Origin: Flagellimonas sp. 389
GTDB lineage: Bacteria; Bacteroidota; Bacteroidia; Flavobacteriales; Flavobacteriaceae
Length of the DNA: 64,000 nt
Reading direction: 5' to 3'
Assembly: GCF_018449435.1 (NCBI RefSeq)
Contig: NZ_JAHCMU010000001.1
Location: forward strand, 316,473 to 380,472
In this document: piece after piece, positions 27,119-36,019 of the stretch
How positions within the stretch are numbered: position 1 is the stretch's first letter
How the letters are laid out: each line of letters opens with the position of its first letter
The notes under the pieces: model-generated
What the model saw: the letters and a program-made list of their open reading frames with translations, nothing else
Database searches by the model: none
What the model was told of the DNA's origin: nothing
Made by a program: the position numbers and the translations under genes

Positions 27119-28141
27119 ATGGCAACAATCAAAGATATTGCAGAGCTAGCAAATGTTTCGGTATCCACAGTTTCAAAAGCGCTTAACGACAGTCCTGAAA
27201 TTGGCTCCCAAACATCTGCTAAGATAAAAGCCATAGCACGAGAGTTGGGATATGTTCCCAATAGTGCCGCAGTGGCCCTAAAACGGAGTGCTACCCATCA
27301 TATCGGTATTATCGTGCCCGAAATCTCAAGTGAGTTTTTCTCTAAATTGGTACAGGCGATAGAAACATCCGCCAGCAAAAGAGGTTTTAAGAGTGTCCTT
27401 TGTTTTTCAAAGGAATCGTTCATGACAGAATCTCAAATTATCCAGAACTTCTGCAACGGGAGCGTGGATGGCATCATAATTTCCATGTCCAAACAGACCC
27501 AACAACTAAGGGATTACAAGCATATCTTGAGCTTAATGGACCACGGAATCCCTGTTGTGATGGTCGATAGAACATGCGATTCCATTGAATGTGAGAAGGT
27601 TTGCATAAACGATTTTGGAGCATCGGAACATGCTGTGGAACATTTAATCGCTACAGGGTGTAAAAGACCCGCATTTATATCAACAATTCCCAAGACGAAT
27701 GTAGGCAAGGAACGAAAGAAAGGATATAGATCGGCAATTCAGCAAAAACTTTATGAGAACAACGCTAAAGGATTGGTCCTAGAATTGAACGGGTATAGAA
27801 ATTTTGAGAAAGAATTGGATTCTTTTATTCAACAAAACGCTATTGATGGAATTCTTGCAGCGAATGAGCTCGCAGCTATAAAAGCAATGAACATCATAAA
27901 AAAGAAAGGCCTACAAATTCCCGAAGATGTCTCGGTCATAGGCTTTACCGATGGTCAACTATCACAACATTCCAGTCCCTCCCTCACTTCAATAAGTCAA
28001 AATGCAAACACTATGGGAGCTATTGCATTAAAACGACTTTTGCTTCAAATAACCCGTGATGTACCTAGGCCGAACAATCATATCCAAACTGTAGTGAAAC
28101 ATAAGTTGATTTTAAGGGAATCTACCAAGGCCATCCATTGA
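27119..28141 (+). CDS. LacI-family transcriptional regulator
   Basis: Sugar-responsive DNA-binding regulator (340 aa from the ATG at 27119; a TTG six bases upstream is less likely). The N-terminal LacI HTH is ATIKDIAELANVSVSTVSKA, followed by the hinge helix LGYVPNSAAVALKR. Next is a periplasmic-binding-protein-like sensor domain with HHIGIIVPEISSEFF and the C-terminal VSVIGFTDGQL and SPSLTSISQ elements. It follows galK and the galT remnant by 6 bp. The usual role is repression of the neighbouring sugar genes; which sugar it senses cannot be read from sequence. Confidence 0.92.
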   Translation: MATIKDIAELANVSVSTVSKALNDSPEIGSQTSAKIKAIARELGYVPNSAAVALKRSATHHIGIIVPEISSEFFSKLVQAIETSASKRGFKSVLCFSKESFMTESQIIQNFCNGSVDGIIISMSKQTQQLRDYKHILSLMDHGIPVVMVDRTCDSIECEKVCINDFGASEHAVEHLIATGCKRPAFISTIPKTNVGKERKKGYRSAIQQKLYENNAKGLVLELNGYRNFEKELDSFIQQNAIDGILAANELAAIKAMNIIKKKGLQIPEDVSVIGFTDGQLSQHSSPSLTSISQNANTMGAIALKRLLLQITRDVPRPNNHIQTVVKHKLILRESTKAIH

Positions 28142-28237
28142 TGGGGAATTGGTAGGTCAATATCAGTTTTAAGGTCTTTTTGGTTTAAAGAACAGATATA
28201 TTGGTGATGTATTTCTTATAACAATGAAAGTTACTCT

Positions 28238-28249
28238 TTGATCGATCAA
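28238..28249. promoter_or_regulatory. 12-bp palindrome TTGATCGATCAA
   Basis: Perfect palindrome in the 251-bp gap between the LacI gene and the ECF sigma gene, about 145 bp upstream of the sigma start. It could be an operator for either neighbour. No partner site was found. Confidence 0.25.
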
Positions 28250-28392
28250 CATAGTACTTCGCTGTCACTATTCAGTAGTTAGTTTCAAAAAAACACTTAA
28301 TTAACTAAAGGTTATATTTTCCATACCATGCTTTAGAGTATTGCTTTTTTAATTAATTTGTTTCCATATTTAAGCTTCAGTCAATCTAAAAC

Positions 28393-28944
28393 GTGGATAA
28401 GCAGCATCTTTTAATAGGGTTGAAAAATTCAGAAGAAACAGCTTTCAAAAAACTGTTCGATATATATTATCCAAGAGTAAAATCTTTTCTTATTTCCTCC
28501 AACTTAAAAAATGATCTGGACGATATACTACAAGAAACCTTTATAAGTATTTGGAAAAACAGAACGCAAATTAATCTTGAAAAATCCTTTGATTCCTATA
28601 TATTCACGATTGCAAAAAACTATGCGCTAAAAAATCTTCGGAAACAAATTATTAGCGAAATAAGGTCTTCAGAAATTGAAATTGACGATACTTCTGTTCC
28701 ACTTGACAGTATTATGGACATTGGCATATACGAAGAAAAAATAAAGTCTTCCGTTAATAACTTACCCCCACAATCAAGAGCGGTTTTTCAAATGAAACGC
28801 AATGAAGGGATGTCCACTAATCAAATTGCGCAGAAAATGGGCATTGCTCCCAAGACCGTAGAAAACTATATGAACAGGGCCTTGACCCTACTCAAAAAAG
28901 AATTGGAACATTTAGCTTGGCTCATCCTTATTTACTTTTTCTAA
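28393..28944 (+). CDS. ECF RNA polymerase sigma factor (FecI-like)
   Basis: Alternative sigma factor (183 aa) expected to be held by the FecR-type anti-sigma encoded next and released when the SusC receptor binds substrate. Region 2 spans about residues 10-75 (AFKKLFDIYYPRVKSF, DDILQETFISIWKN). Region 4 is near 120-170 (NLPPQSRAVFQMKRNEGMST then NQIAQKMG). The start is GTG at 28393, since an in-frame stop lies two codons upstream and no ATG precedes the family N-terminus. The FecR gene follows after 99 bp, which contain a stable hairpin. Confidence 0.93.
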   Translation: MDKQHLLIGLKNSEETAFKKLFDIYYPRVKSFLISSNLKNDLDDILQETFISIWKNRTQINLEKSFDSYIFTIAKNYALKNLRKQIISEIRSSEIEIDDTSVPLDSIMDIGIYEEKIKSSVNNLPPQSRAVFQMKRNEGMSTNQIAQKMGIAPKTVENYMNRALTLLKKELEHLAWLILIYFF

Positions 28945-29005
28945 ATTCACCTTAAAAACAAGTTTTCATAACATTTTGGTAACGTATTTGCATAGGGTGC
29001 AAACG

Positions 29006-29032
29006 TCGTTTATGGGATATACCTATAAACGA
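29006..29032 (+). promoter_or_regulatory. Hairpin just upstream of the anti-sigma start
   Basis: TCGTTTATGGG (29006-29016) pairs with CCTATAAACGA (29022-29032), an 11-bp stem with one G:T pair and a 5-nt loop, ending 11 bp before the FecR start codon. No T run follows, so it is not a simple terminator. It could modulate FecR translation or act as an operator. Confidence 0.5.
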
Positions 29033-29043
29033 GATACTTACTT

Positions 29044-30012
29044 ATGGCATCCATTCAAGAGATTTGGAATAAATACAAGCTTGGAAAAGCTGACCTCAAC
29101 GAGAAAAGAAAACTTATAAAGGCCATTGATGATGAAGATGCCCAATTAGAAGATATTCTACACACAAATTGGAAAAAACAAAAAGCTTTAAAAGTCAGCA
29201 GCAAAGAAAAGAACAAAGCTTGGAATAGACTTACCGATAGTACTACCATAAAGAAACAGAAGGTAATTAAGCTGTATAAATATGGCATAGCTGCTAGTCT
29301 GGCAATATTGGTCGCTTCTGCAATGCTCATCTATTCTTCCTTATATACTACGATAGAAGTGCATGTAGCTTCAGGCGAAAAAATCAAGGAGGTCATATTA
29401 CCAGATGGTTCCAAGGTCTGGATAAACAATGCTTCTTCTATTTCCTATCCAAAAAGGTTTGATTCGGATTCCCGTAATCTAGTTTTAGAAGGCAACGCAT
29501 TCTTTGAAGTGAAAAAGAACCCGGCAAAGCCATTTATTGTACAAACCGATGGATTATCCGTAAAAGTATTGGGAACGTCTTTCGATGTATACAATTTTAA
29601 GGGTGAATCTTCTACGGTATCGGTAAAGAGCGGTAAGGTCGAAGTAGCACATTCAGATTCAAATTCAAAAATAGTTTTGGTAAAAAATGAGCAATCAAAA
29701 TATGACTTGGGGCTTAACAAATTGGTCAAAACCACTTTTGATTCTGAATGGATCATGGCATGGAAAAATGATACGCTACATTTTGAAAATTTAGAATTAG
29801 GCAACGCCATAAAACAAATAGAACGCAAATACGGAGTGCGTATAATCTGCGCAGACCCCAAACTCTTGGAAACACGCATAAGGGCAAGTTATAAAAGTGA
29901 ACCGCTTGATACCATCTTAAACGATTTAGCTTTTATGACCAATTTTAATTTTAACATAGACACCAAAAAAAACGAGATAACACTTAAACCTATACCCATG
30001 GACAAAAACTGA
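29044..30012 (+). CDS. FecR-family anti-sigma factor
   Basis: Inner-membrane anti-sigma protein (322 aa) linking the outer-membrane receptor to the ECF sigma factor. The N-terminal cytoplasmic part (about 1-75) is followed by one membrane helix near 80-100 (YGIAASLAILVASAMLIYSS). The periplasmic FecR domain carries EVILPDGSKVWINNASSISY and VLGTSFDV. A C-terminal DUF4974-like domain (LHFENLELGNAIKQIERKYG) contacts the receptor STN domain in this family. Its gene lies between sigma factor and SusC, the classic order. Identity is firm. Confidence 0.94.
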   Translation: MASIQEIWNKYKLGKADLNEKRKLIKAIDDEDAQLEDILHTNWKKQKALKVSSKEKNKAWNRLTDSTTIKKQKVIKLYKYGIAASLAILVASAMLIYSSLYTTIEVHVASGEKIKEVILPDGSKVWINNASSISYPKRFDSDSRNLVLEGNAFFEVKKNPAKPFIVQTDGLSVKVLGTSFDVYNFKGESSTVSVKSGKVEVAHSDSNSKIVLVKNEQSKYDLGLNKLVKTTFDSEWIMAWKNDTLHFENLELGNAIKQIERKYGVRIICADPKLLETRIRASYKSEPLDTILNDLAFMTNFNFNIDTKKNEITLKPIPMDKN

Positions 30013-30029
30013 AAACAGAAACAAAAAAA

Positions 30030-30059
30030 GGGTTGAAACCAGTGCAATGGTCCCAACCC
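30030..30059 (+). promoter_or_regulatory. Hairpin between fecR-type and SusC genes
   Basis: GGGTTG (30030-30035) pairs with CAACCC (30054-30059), and inner ACCA pairs with TGGT. A 5' A-run precedes it but no T run follows. It may be an attenuator or RNA-stabilising structure setting SusC expression apart from the regulators. Confidence 0.45.
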
Positions 30060-30104
30060 ACAAAAGAAATTTACTCGTCAAAATAAATCTCTAATTACAA
30101 ACAT

Positions 30105-33100
30105 ATGAAAACAACCAATTATGGCAAACGAAGTATTGTCATTTACAAACTTTATATAACCTTACTATTTTTTAGTGTTTCATTACATGCCCAAGCCAGC
30201 AATTTTGATAATCCAAAAATAAGTATCGAAGCAGAAGATGAAACCATTGATAAGATATTCAAGAATATTGAAAGCAAGACGGCCTTCTCTTTTCGTTATT
30301 CTGAAGATATTCTCAAGGACCAACGTACATTCTCATTTACCTATACAAACGAACCACTTAAGACAATTCTTGATGACATTGGCAACAAAGCTGGTCTTAT
30401 CTACAAAATCTCTGGCAACAACATCTCTGTAAAAAAATCCAATATACAGCGCACCATCAACGGAACAGTAACAGATGAATCTGGCGCCCCAATACCGGGA
30501 GTCAATGTTTTTGTGCAAGGAGGACAAACCGGTGTAGTCACCGACTTTGATGGAAACTTCAGTATTGAGGTCACCTCTGGTGACGTACTCGTCTTTTCTT
30601 ACATTGGCTTTACAGCGATCGAAGTCCAAATTACTGATCAAACCAGTTTGGACATTATCCTAAAAGAAAATGTGGATCAGCTGCAAGAAGTCATTGTATA
30701 TGGCTACGGAACGGCAACTAAGGAGAAATTCAACGGTGCCGTTTCAAAAGTGGAGACCGAAAAACTGAACAACTTCTCTTCGGCCAACTTTGAACAGGCG
30801 CTATCCGGTAACGTTGCTGGGGTACAGGTCGTGGGTAATGGAAAAAACCCGGGAGAGAATTCTGTTATCCAAATTCGGGGATTGAATACACTGACCGCGG
30901 GAACCAATCCATTGATTGTTGTAGATGGCAATCCACTATCTGAAGGCTCTTCATTCAGCTCGATCAATACTCAAGATATTGAATCCATTAATATTTTGAA
31001 AGATGCAGCATCGGCTGCAATTTATGGTTCACGAGCATCCAATGGAGTTATTTTAATAACTACTAAAAAAGGAAAGTCAGGAGATTTAAAAGTGACCTAC
31101 GACACCTATTACGGTTTTCAGAATCGAATCGACAATTTTGAATTGGCTGATGCTTATGATACAGCTCTTTTTGATTTTGATGCTAGAAACTTTGGCTATC
31201 TCTCGGGAGGGACTGGTAGAAGCATCTCTGATGATAACCAGACCCGAGACGCAAACGGAGGTGGAAAGCGTAGTAGGGTACAAGGATTTCTTCAAAACTA
31301 CCTCAATGGAGAACAAGGTCTGACAAACACAGATTGGCTCGATGCAGTTTTTAGAAGTGCGGCACAACAAAACCATTACCTGAATTTGAGTGGAGGAACG
31401 GACAAAACAAATTACGCGGTTTCTTTCGGCTATCTAGACCAGGAAAATATTATTATCGACTCTGATTATAAGCGCTATACCAGTAACATCCAATTAAACT
31501 CCCAAATAAGCAAGCGTATCCGTTTTGGAATTACATCGAATGTTTCTTTGGTAAATTCAAACCCAACTGGCGAAAGAGGTTGGTCTGCACATGATGCCGG
31601 AGAAGGAAGACAACCTGATCCAGCCTATGCAGTGGTGTTAATGCATCCTTACTATCCAATCTACAATGCAGACGGAACTTTCGCAATTGCCAATCAAATA
31701 GATGACAACAATGATAATTGGGATGGTCCCATTTCTGAAAATATTATCGCAAAAGTTAGCCTGTCCGATTTTTTTGAGCGTCGTTTGCGGGTTTTTGGAA
31801 ACACTTATCTGGAGATAGATATTTGGGATGGCATACGATTCAAAACTTCTTTTGGTGGAGACTACAATACAATTTTTACGGAATTCTTTGCCCCATCCAA
31901 TATTGGTAATTATAGAACCCCTGTAGAGAACAGTCTAACAGAAGCATTTGAAAACAATAACAGAAGGGAAAATTATATCACTGAAAATTTATTGACCTAC
32001 AATAAAACTTTCGGAAAACACAATCTTGATGCACTACTCGGATTTAGTTATCAGGAGGAAAGTCGTTTTAATACTAGGTTGGAGAGCAACAACTTTGCAG
32101 ATGACAACTTACGTAACATCGCCGGTGCTACAAATCCCTCTACCGAAGTAGAACGAAGCAAATGGGCATTGATATCCTATTTTAGTCGATTACAATATGA
32201 TTTTGATGGAAGATATTCGCTTTCGGCATCTTATAGAAGGGATGGTTCATCTCGATTTGGCGCAAACACAAAGTTTGGGGAATTTGCTTCCGTATCGGGG
32301 GGTTGGACATTGAGCAATGAAAGCTTCTTTCCTTCAGAAGGAGCAATAAGCTTTGCAAAGCTAAGGGCGAGTTGGGGGCAGACCGGTAACAATCAAATAG
32401 GTGATTTTGCATCCATAGCTTTAGTAGAGCCAGAAAATTATGTGATTGATGGTCAACTACAAGCAGGTTCGTACACCCGTACCTCCCCTAATCCTGATTT
32501 GTCTTGGGAAACCAATACAGCGCTTAACCTAGGTATTGATTTAGGGTTTTTGAACAATAAACTATTATTAACGGGCGAATACTATAATTCAAAAACCACG
32601 GACCTTCTATTACAGGTACCTGTTCCGCAACAATCTGGGTTTACCAACTCGCTTCAGAACATTGGAGAATTGGAAAACAAAGGTTTTGAACTGGAAATTA
32701 AAGGGAACAATTTTGAGTTTGGAGATTTTAGATTAGGGTTTAACGCAAATATTACCACCAACCAAAATGAAGTATTGGCGTTGGGCGATGGTCCGGACGT
32801 AAATAGTCAAATCATTGAAAGTAATGGCGGCATGAGCTTTTTGACCAAAGTAGGTGGAAGCATTGCTGAATTTTACACATACGATATCATTGGAGTATAC
32901 AGAAACCAAGAGCAGTTGGATGCAGAGACCATTACGCCCTTTGCGGGGACAGAGGTCGGTGATTATATCGTAAGAGATGCTAATGGAGATGGTCAAATTA
33001 CTCCAGACGATAGGGTCTCTTTGGGAGATTACAACCCAGATTTCACGTATGGTTTTGGATTTACGGTAAACTACAAGGGTTTTGACCTTAGTGCACAATT

Positions 33101-33557
33101 TACCGGTATAGAAGGAAGAAAAGTTGCTGATAATATGCTCTATGATGCGGAAAGTGGCGAAGGCTTTTTCGTTCCAACGCAATATTACGTTGACAATTAT
33201 TTCAATGATAGAAATCCTGATGGCTTTTTCAGAAGACCTGATTTCTCTAGTTTTTCTTCAGCAGGAAGAATTACAAGAGCTTCTAGTCTTTCGGTTTATG
33301 ACGGAGATTATTTTCGACTGAGAAGTCTTCAAGTAGGGTACAATTTTCAGGAAAATATTACGGATTATTTAGGAATAAATTCTCTTAGACTTTACCTAAC
33401 AGGGAACAATATTTTTAACATCACCAATTATAGAGGGTACAATTCCGATGGATTGGATACTTCGAACAATAGAACACAAACCCTTACAAGAGGCTGGATC
33501 AATTCCACAAGTCCATTGACACGGTTTGTGGCTCTTGGACTAAACGTAAAATTTTAA
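30105..33557 (+). CDS. SusC-family TonB-dependent receptor with STN signalling domain
   Basis: Outer-membrane importer and signal transducer (1150 aa). After the signal peptide (SVSLHAQA) comes a secretin/TonB N-terminal (STN) domain, about residues 30-110 (ISIEAEDETIDKIFKNIESK). Then follow the carboxypeptidase regulatory-like domain (GTVTDESGAPIPGVNVFVQG), the plug (ILKDAASAAIYGSRASNGV) and the barrel. The STN domain contacts FecR, so transport of the ligand activates the locus. Its SusD partner begins 20 bp downstream, and two glycerophosphodiesterases follow. The ligand may therefore carry glycerophosphoryl groups, an inference from context only. Confidence 0.95.
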   Translation: MKTTNYGKRSIVIYKLYITLLFFSVSLHAQASNFDNPKISIEAEDETIDKIFKNIESKTAFSFRYSEDILKDQRTFSFTYTNEPLKTILDDIGNKAGLIYKISGNNISVKKSNIQRTINGTVTDESGAPIPGVNVFVQGGQTGVVTDFDGNFSIEVTSGDVLVFSYIGFTAIEVQITDQTSLDIILKENVDQLQEVIVYGYGTATKEKFNGAVSKVETEKLNNFSSANFEQALSGNVAGVQVVGNGKNPGENSVIQIRGLNTLTAGTNPLIVVDGNPLSEGSSFSSINTQDIESINILKDAASAAIYGSRASNGVILITTKKGKSGDLKVTYDTYYGFQNRIDNFELADAYDTALFDFDARNFGYLSGGTGRSISDDNQTRDANGGGKRSRVQGFLQNYLNGEQGLTNTDWLDAVFRSAAQQNHYLNLSGGTDKTNYAVSFGYLDQENIIIDSDYKRYTSNIQLNSQISKRIRFGITSNVSLVNSNPTGERGWSAHDAGEGRQPDPAYAVVLMHPYYPIYNADGTFAIANQIDDNNDNWDGPISENIIAKVSLSDFFERRLRVFGNTYLEIDIWDGIRFKTSFGGDYNTIFTEFFAPSNIGNYRTPVENSLTEAFENNNRRENYITENLLTYNKTFGKHNLDALLGFSYQEESRFNTRLESNNFADDNLRNIAGATNPSTEVERSKWALISYFSRLQYDFDGRYSLSASYRRDGSSRFGANTKFGEFASVSGGWTLSNESFFPSEGAISFAKLRASWGQTGNNQIGDFASIALVEPENYVIDGQLQAGSYTRTSPNPDLSWETNTALNLGIDLGFLNNKLLLTGEYYNSKTTDLLLQVPVPQQSGFTNSLQNIGELENKGFELEIKGNNFEFGDFRLGFNANITTNQNEVLALGDGPDVNSQIIESNGGMSFLTKVGGSIAEFYTYDIIGVYRNQEQLDAETITPFAGTEVGDYIVRDANGDGQITPDDRVSLGDYNPDFTYGFGFTVNYKGFDLSAQFTGIEGRKVADNMLYDAESGEGFFVPTQYYVDNYFNDRNPDGFFRRPDFSSFSSAGRITRASSLSVYDGDYFRLRSLQVGYNFQENITDYLGINSLRLYLTGNNIFNITNYRGYNSDGLDTSNNRTQTLTRGWINSTSPLTRFVALGLNVKF

Positions 33558-33576
33558 AACAATAAATCAAGATAAA

Positions 33577-34995
33577 ATGAACTCTACAAAAAAAATATTT
33601 CTGATACTGATTGTTTTACTTGGATACTTTTCGTGTGATGATGAGTTGGACATTATACCTATCTCAGAAAAGGCTGCAAACAATTTTTTTTCCAGCGAGC
33701 AAGAACTGGAAAGCGCTATTATAGGCATTTATGCACAATTACAAAACAACGGTCTTTATGGATTGGATTTGATTGGCGTTGGTGAAATTTCTGCCGAAGA
33801 TTCCTTTGAGGAAATTGCAGCGAACGACGGAGGTCGTTTTGGGCAATTGGATGATTTTTCCACCAATCCTGAAAATGATTTGGTAGGCGACATTTGGAGA
33901 GAATCCTATGAAGGAATCCAACGAACCAATGTGGTCCTCAACCGTATATCCGATATTGAGTTTCAAGATGCGGCACTAAAGGCCAATAGAATAGGGGAAA
34001 TGAAGTTTATACGTGCTCTGTTATACTTTAACTTGGTTCGTTTGTATGGTGATGTTCCTTTAGTGATTGAAGAGACCGAAAATCCATTTGATTTCTTTGG
34101 ACAAGGAAGAACGTCCACTACAGAAGTATATAGTCGAATCCAGACAGATCTATCAGAAGCCATTCAAGATTTGCCAACGACCAAATCACCAGGTAGGCCC
34201 GCTTTGGGAGCCGCCCAAGCATTGTTGGCAGATGTGCAGTTGACACAAGGGGATTTTTCCAGTGCTTTGCCAAACCTGGAAGCAGTAGTCAACTCTGGAG
34301 TATACGAATTAATGCCCACTACTTCAGAGATTTTTGGAGAAGCTAACGAAGGAAACGCTGAAATTATTTTTGAGGTACAATATGTGAGCGGTTTAAATGT
34401 TGAGGGGGAAAATGAAGGAAGTTCTGCAGGCTCACAATTTAGACCCTCTGGAACCACTGCCAACGCAAAAGGACATAATTTACCTACCCAAGCTTTTATC
34501 GATTCTTTTGAAGCTGGAGATACCAGACTTGACGACTATGTTGCTATTGACCCAGATGCCAATCCATTCTATTTTTCAACTAAATACGAAATATCTGCAA
34601 CTGGTGCCGATGACGGAGGCAGCGACCATCTTATCATTCGTTTTGCAGATGTAGTTTTGAAATATGCCGAAGCATTGAACGAAAATAACCAGACCGGCGA
34701 AGCTATTTTACAGTTGAACCGTATTCGTACAAGGGCAGGTTTGGCAGGAACAACGGCCACAACACAAGAAGAAGTGAGAGCGGCCATAAAACAAGAACGT
34801 CGTTTTGAGTTTATTGGTGAGGGCAAAAGATGGTTCGACCTTAAACGCTATGGTACCGCCATTGATGTAATGAACGCTTTTTTCACAATCAATAATCCCG
34901 GAGTCACTATAAACGAGAACAATTTGGTACTCCCTATTCCACAAAGTCAGATTGATACCGACCCTGATTTTATAAAGCAGAATCCCGGATATTAA
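33577..34995 (+). CDS. SusD/RagB-family lipoprotein
   Basis: Surface substrate-binding partner (472 aa) of the preceding SusC. The lipoprotein signal ends at LGYFSC. SusD helices include MKFIRALLYFNLVRLYGDVPL (about residues 140-160). The C-terminal part has ALNENNQTGEAILQLNRIR and the tail LPIPQSQIDTDPDFIKQNPGY, which matches the common RagB ending. A terminator with an 8-bp stem follows 12 bp after the stop, separating it from the glycerophosphodiesterase genes. Ligand unknown. Confidence 0.95.
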   Translation: MNSTKKIFLILIVLLGYFSCDDELDIIPISEKAANNFFSSEQELESAIIGIYAQLQNNGLYGLDLIGVGEISAEDSFEEIAANDGGRFGQLDDFSTNPENDLVGDIWRESYEGIQRTNVVLNRISDIEFQDAALKANRIGEMKFIRALLYFNLVRLYGDVPLVIEETENPFDFFGQGRTSTTEVYSRIQTDLSEAIQDLPTTKSPGRPALGAAQALLADVQLTQGDFSSALPNLEAVVNSGVYELMPTTSEIFGEANEGNAEIIFEVQYVSGLNVEGENEGSSAGSQFRPSGTTANAKGHNLPTQAFIDSFEAGDTRLDDYVAIDPDANPFYFSTKYEISATGADDGGSDHLIIRFADVVLKYAEALNENNQTGEAILQLNRIRTRAGLAGTTATTQEEVRAAIKQERRFEFIGEGKRWFDLKRYGTAIDVMNAFFTINNPGVTINENNLVLPIPQSQIDTDPDFIKQNPGY

Positions 34996-35007
34996 GTAAC
35001 ATAAATT

Positions 35008-35035
35008 GAGGGCAGCTTCAATACTGCCCTCTTTT
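35008..35035 (+). terminator. Rho-independent terminator after SusD
   Basis: GAGGGCAG (35008-35015) pairs perfectly with CTGCCCTC (35024-35031), loop of 8 nt, followed by TTTT. It begins 12 bp after the SusD stop and ends 12 bp before the next start, so it may partially attenuate the phosphodiesterase genes. Confidence 0.85.
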
Positions 35036-35047
35036 AATAATCAGCTA

Positions 35048-36007
35048 ATGAAGAAAAACATTATAAGATTGTGCATACTATCCATCATGGTATGTTTTTC
35101 CTGTAAAAAAGAAGAAAATACCAAAGACGTTTCGTTAGAAAACGAAGGAGTACAACCTGAGACAACAAAACAAACTATTTCCATTGATACATTGATTGCA
35201 AATCTTAAGGATTCAAAAGACAATCAAGTTATTATAGTGGCCCATAGGGGTGATTGGAGGAATGCACCCGAAAATTCCCTACAGGCTATTGAAAATTGTA
35301 TCAAAATGGGTGTTGATATGGTAGAAATCGATATCAGGGAAACCAAGGACGGCCAATTGGTCTTAATGCATGACGAGACTATCGACAGAACCACTACGGG
35401 CACAGGTAAAGTTTCGGAAGTAACCTGGGAATATCTGCAAACGTTGCAGTTACGCGATGGTATAGGTCACGAAACGCCCCATAAGATTCCGACTTTGGAA
35501 GAAACATTGCTCCTGAGCAAAGATAAAATCTTGGTAAACCTTGATAAAAGCTATCCCATTTTTGACAAGTGTTTTGAGGTTATTGAAAAAACAGGAACAC
35601 AAGCGCAGGTAGTCATCAAAGGTGCCATACCCTACGAACAGGTAAAAGAAGAGTTTGGAGCTTATCTTGACAAGGTCTTTTTTATGCCCATCGTACGATT
35701 ACAAAAACCAAACGCTAAAGGTATCGTGGATAAATATCTTGATAGCTTACGCCCAGTAGCCTTTGAATTTACAGTACCACAGGATACCATAAAAATGATT
35801 GACTATTTTGATGACATCAGGAAAAAAGGGGCTTCTGTATGGGTCAACTCGTTATGGCCACCACATAATGGTGGGCATGATGATGAAAAAGCGGCTTTAA
35901 ATCCTTCAGTATACGATTGGTTCATTAAAAACAATATCGATATCATCCAGACAGATAGACCTCAGTTGCTGTTGGATTATTTAAGGAGCAAAGGGCTACA
36001 TCGTTAA
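35048..36007 (+). CDS. Glycerophosphodiester phosphodiesterase, lipoprotein form
   Basis: Hydrolyses glycerophosphodiesters to glycerol-3-phosphate and an alcohol. I start at the ATG 35048 (319 aa), which gives a clean lipoprotein signal ending at VCFSC; an upstream frame extension overlaps the terminator. GDPD signatures are present: AHRGDWRNAPENS, the metal-binding VEIDIRETKDG and LMHDETIDRTTTG, and later VNLDK. It is one of two tandem paralogues; this one should be membrane-anchored in the periplasm or at the surface. Its place downstream of SusC/SusD suggests action on an imported or captured phosphodiester. Confidence 0.92.
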   Translation: MKKNIIRLCILSIMVCFSCKKEENTKDVSLENEGVQPETTKQTISIDTLIANLKDSKDNQVIIVAHRGDWRNAPENSLQAIENCIKMGVDMVEIDIRETKDGQLVLMHDETIDRTTTGTGKVSEVTWEYLQTLQLRDGIGHETPHKIPTLEETLLLSKDKILVNLDKSYPIFDKCFEVIEKTGTQAQVVIKGAIPYEQVKEEFGAYLDKVFFMPIVRLQKPNAKGIVDKYLDSLRPVAFEFTVPQDTIKMIDYFDDIRKKGASVWVNSLWPPHNGGHDDEKAALNPSVYDWFIKNNIDIIQTDRPQLLLDYLRSKGLHR

Positions 36008-36019
36008 ATTCATTATAGC

